NCBI GenBank assembly: GCA_045643785.1
Contig: JAZRFR010000053.1
Location: 1-5,678, forward strand
Length of the DNA stretch: 5,678 nt
Direction of reading: 5' to 3'
Source of the DNA: CAMEON01 sp045643785
Lineage (GTDB): Bacteria > Bacillota > Clostridia > Oscillospirales > CAG-272
This document shows, in pieces, positions 4,181 to 5,678 of the stretch. The notes under the pieces are model-generated. The model was not told where the DNA came from. It did no database searches and saw only the letters and a program-made list of their open reading frames with translations. The stretch's first letter is position 1. The number at the start of each line of letters is the position of its first letter. The translations under genes were made by a program, and so were the position numbers.

Positions 4181-5678
4181 ATGGCCTTTGATGCCGGTAT
4201 GCTCGCCTGCATGGTGCATGAGATCCGCACCGTAGCTTTGGGCGGCAGAATTGAAAAAGTCATGCAGCCCGAGCGGGATGAGATCATCCTCCAGCTCCGC
4301 TCCACCGAGGGGGGCAAGCGGCTGCTCATCAACGCGGGTACGGGCCCCCGCATCAGCTTCACCGACCTGACCCGCGAGAACCCCGCCCAAGCCCCCATGT
4401 TCTGTATGCTCCTCCGCAAGCACCTCACGGGCGCGCGGCTGGCCGACATCCGACAGGAGGGCTTTGAGCGTGTGGTCACCCTGGAGTTCGACACCCGGGA
4501 CGAGATGGGCTTTGCCTGCACCCGCCGCATCGTGGCCGAGATCATGGGCAAATACTCCAACCTCATCTTCACCGACGGGGAGGGTAAGATCATCTCCGCC
4601 CTCAAGACTGTGGACTTCTCCACCTCCGCCCAGCGCCAAGTCCTCCCCGGTATGCGCTACGAGCTGCCTCCCGCGCAGGATAAGGACAACCCCTTGGAGG
4701 TGGACTTTGCCCGCTTTGCGGGGCTCTACGCCGCCGAATCCCCCGACAAGCCCCTGGATAAGTTCATTCTTTCCCGCTTCTGCGGTATTTCCGCCACGGT
4801 CGCCCGCGAGATGGCGGTGATCGCCACCCGCCACACCGATACCCCCTTGCGCTACGCCACCGCCGAGGAGGCATGGCGGGGCTTTGACGCGGTCATCTCC
4901 CGCGTGAGGGAAGGGAACTACCAACCCACCATGGTCTTCGACGGAGGCCAAGCCGTGGAGTACGCCTTCTGTCCCCTGACCCAGTACGCGCCCCCCATGG
5001 AGACTCGCCCCTTTGAGTCCGCCAGCGGCATGCTGGACGCCTACTTCGAGACCCGCGACAAGGAATCCCGCATCCGCCAGCGCGCCGCCGACGTTCTGCG
5101 CCTGCTGACCAACGCCGAGAGCCGCATCAAGAAGAAGCTGGACATCCAGCACAGCGAGCTTGCGGATTGCGAAAAGGCCGACGTGCACAAGAAGTACGGC
5201 GACATGATCACCGCCAACCTCTGGCAGCTTTCCCGCGGCATGAAGCAGGCCGAGATCACCGACTACGAGATTTGGGACGAGGAGCGGGAGGAATACGGCA
5301 CCGTTGTGATCGACCTGGACGAGCGGCTGACCCCCTCGGCCAACGCCCAGAAATACTACAAGAAGTACGCCAAGGCCCGCAACGCCAAGGTGGAGCTGGC
5401 AAAGCAGATCGAATTGGGTGAGGCCGAGCTGGCCTATATCTATACGGTCTTCGACGCGCTCACCCGCGCCGAGACAGCGAACGATCTGGCCGAGATCCGC
5501 GACGAGCTGTACCGCTCGGGCTACGCTTCCCGCATGAAGGGCTACGCCGCCCCCAAGAAACAACCCGCCCCCACCGTGGCCAAGTTCAGAACTACCAACG
5601 GTTATTTGGTCTTGTGCGGCAAGAACAACCTGCAGAACGAGCATATCACCCACAAGCTGGCGGATCGGAACGACTACT
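4181..5678 (+). CDS. rqcH: RqcH/Rqc2-type NFACT protein, 3' end cut by window edge
   Basis: First 499 residues of a protein that normally has about 570-590; no stop is reached. The family binds stalled 50S subunits carrying peptidyl-tRNA and recruits tRNA-Ala to add alanine tails that mark the nascent chain for degradation; it was formerly called FbpA, a fibronectin-binding protein. Visible parts: NFACT-N (about 1-165) starting MAFDAGML with PMFCMLLRKHL (72-82), VAEIMGKYSNLIFTD (118-132) and LPGMRYELPPAQDK (155-168); a helical and coiled-coil middle (about 285-450) with KYGDMITANLW (338-348) and LTPSANAQKYYKKY (383-396); and the beginning of NFACT-R, GYLVLCGKNNLQNEHIT (474-490). The start is supported by AAAGGA (4166-4171), 9 bases upstream, and by alignment to the B. 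subtilis MSFDG start recalled from memory. The position matching B. subtilis Asp97-Arg98 is Glu96-Arg97. A promoter at 3898-3926 would drive it through repeat B. Confidence 0.93.
   Translation, partial: MAFDAGMLACMVHEIRTVALGGRIEKVMQPERDEIILQLRSTEGGKRLLINAGTGPRISFTDLTRENPAQAPMFCMLLRKHLTGARLADIRQEGFERVVTLEFDTRDEMGFACTRRIVAEIMGKYSNLIFTDGEGKIISALKTVDFSTSAQRQVLPGMRYELPPAQDKDNPLEVDFARFAGLYAAESPDKPLDKFILSRFCGISATVAREMAVIATRHTDTPLRYATAEEAWRGFDAVISRVREGNYQPTMVFDGGQAVEYAFCPLTQYAPPMETRPFESASGMLDAYFETRDKESRIRQRAADVLRLLTNAESRIKKKLDIQHSELADCEKADVHKKYGDMITANLWQLSRGMKQAEITDYEIWDEEREEYGTVVIDLDERLTPSANAQKYYKKYAKARNAKVELAKQIELGEAELAYIYTVFDALTRAETANDLAEIRDELYRSGYASRMKGYAAPKKQPAPTVAKFRTTNGYLVLCGKNNLQNEHITHKLADRNDY

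Noticed and set aside
3957..4181. A 74-codon minus-strand frame inside repeat B
   Set aside because: It is made of repeat hairpin sequence, overlaps the rqcH start and has no coding signature.
4160..5653. A 497-codon open frame antisense to the rqcH-like gene
   Set aside because: It mirrors the GC-rich codon pattern of the opposite gene, gives a Gly/Val/Leu/His-rich sequence with no recognisable domain, and has no ribosome binding site. The + strand reading has clear NFACT motifs.

Overview
The window looks like chromosomal DNA from an uncultured gut-type Clostridium-class Firmicute, for example Oscillospirales or Christensenellales; this is inference. The basis is GC-rich coding sequence with AT-rich intergenic DNA, strong AGGAGG/AAAGGA-type ribosome binding sites, sigma-A promoters with extended -10 boxes, a lipoprotein with a long Thr/Glu/Pro linker, and an RqcH protein of Firmicute type. 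There is no rRNA, tRNA, CRISPR array or transposase.

Layout. Positions 1-235 have no gene and are almost filled by repeat copy A. Positions 236-1057 (+) encode a HAD-IIA phosphatase of the NagD/AraL type. A 126-bp gap holds a structured promoter for the gene at 1184-3145 (+), a 653-residue surface lipoprotein with a GH20b/GH67N-like domain followed by a DUF4838 domain, probably acting on glycans. An intrinsic terminator (3155-3185) separates it from a convergent gene, 3213-3767 (-), a 184-residue SGNH/GDSL-type hydrolase with its own promoter at 3799-3827. Positions 3768-4180 have no gene. They hold the SGNH promoter, a divergent + strand promoter (3898-3926) and repeat copy B. The last gene, 4181 to the window end (+), is the first 499 residues of an RqcH/Rqc2-type NFACT protein of ribosome-associated quality control; it is cut in its NFACT-R domain only by the window edge.

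The most notable feature is the pair of roughly 190-205 bp repeats (A about 7-210, B about 3947-4149) in opposite orientation. Each is a chain of four hairpins. Copy B has 9-bp perfect terminal inverted repeats, and the copies differ in ways that keep the hairpins paired. This looks like a non-autonomous MITE/REP-like element. Copy B lies inside the predicted 5' leader of the rqcH-like gene, so its hairpins should be transcribed with that gene.

The genes do not form one pathway. The lipoprotein and SGNH hydrolase may both act on carbohydrates, but they are convergent and separately promoted. The HAD phosphatase and the RqcH homologue look like housekeeping neighbours.
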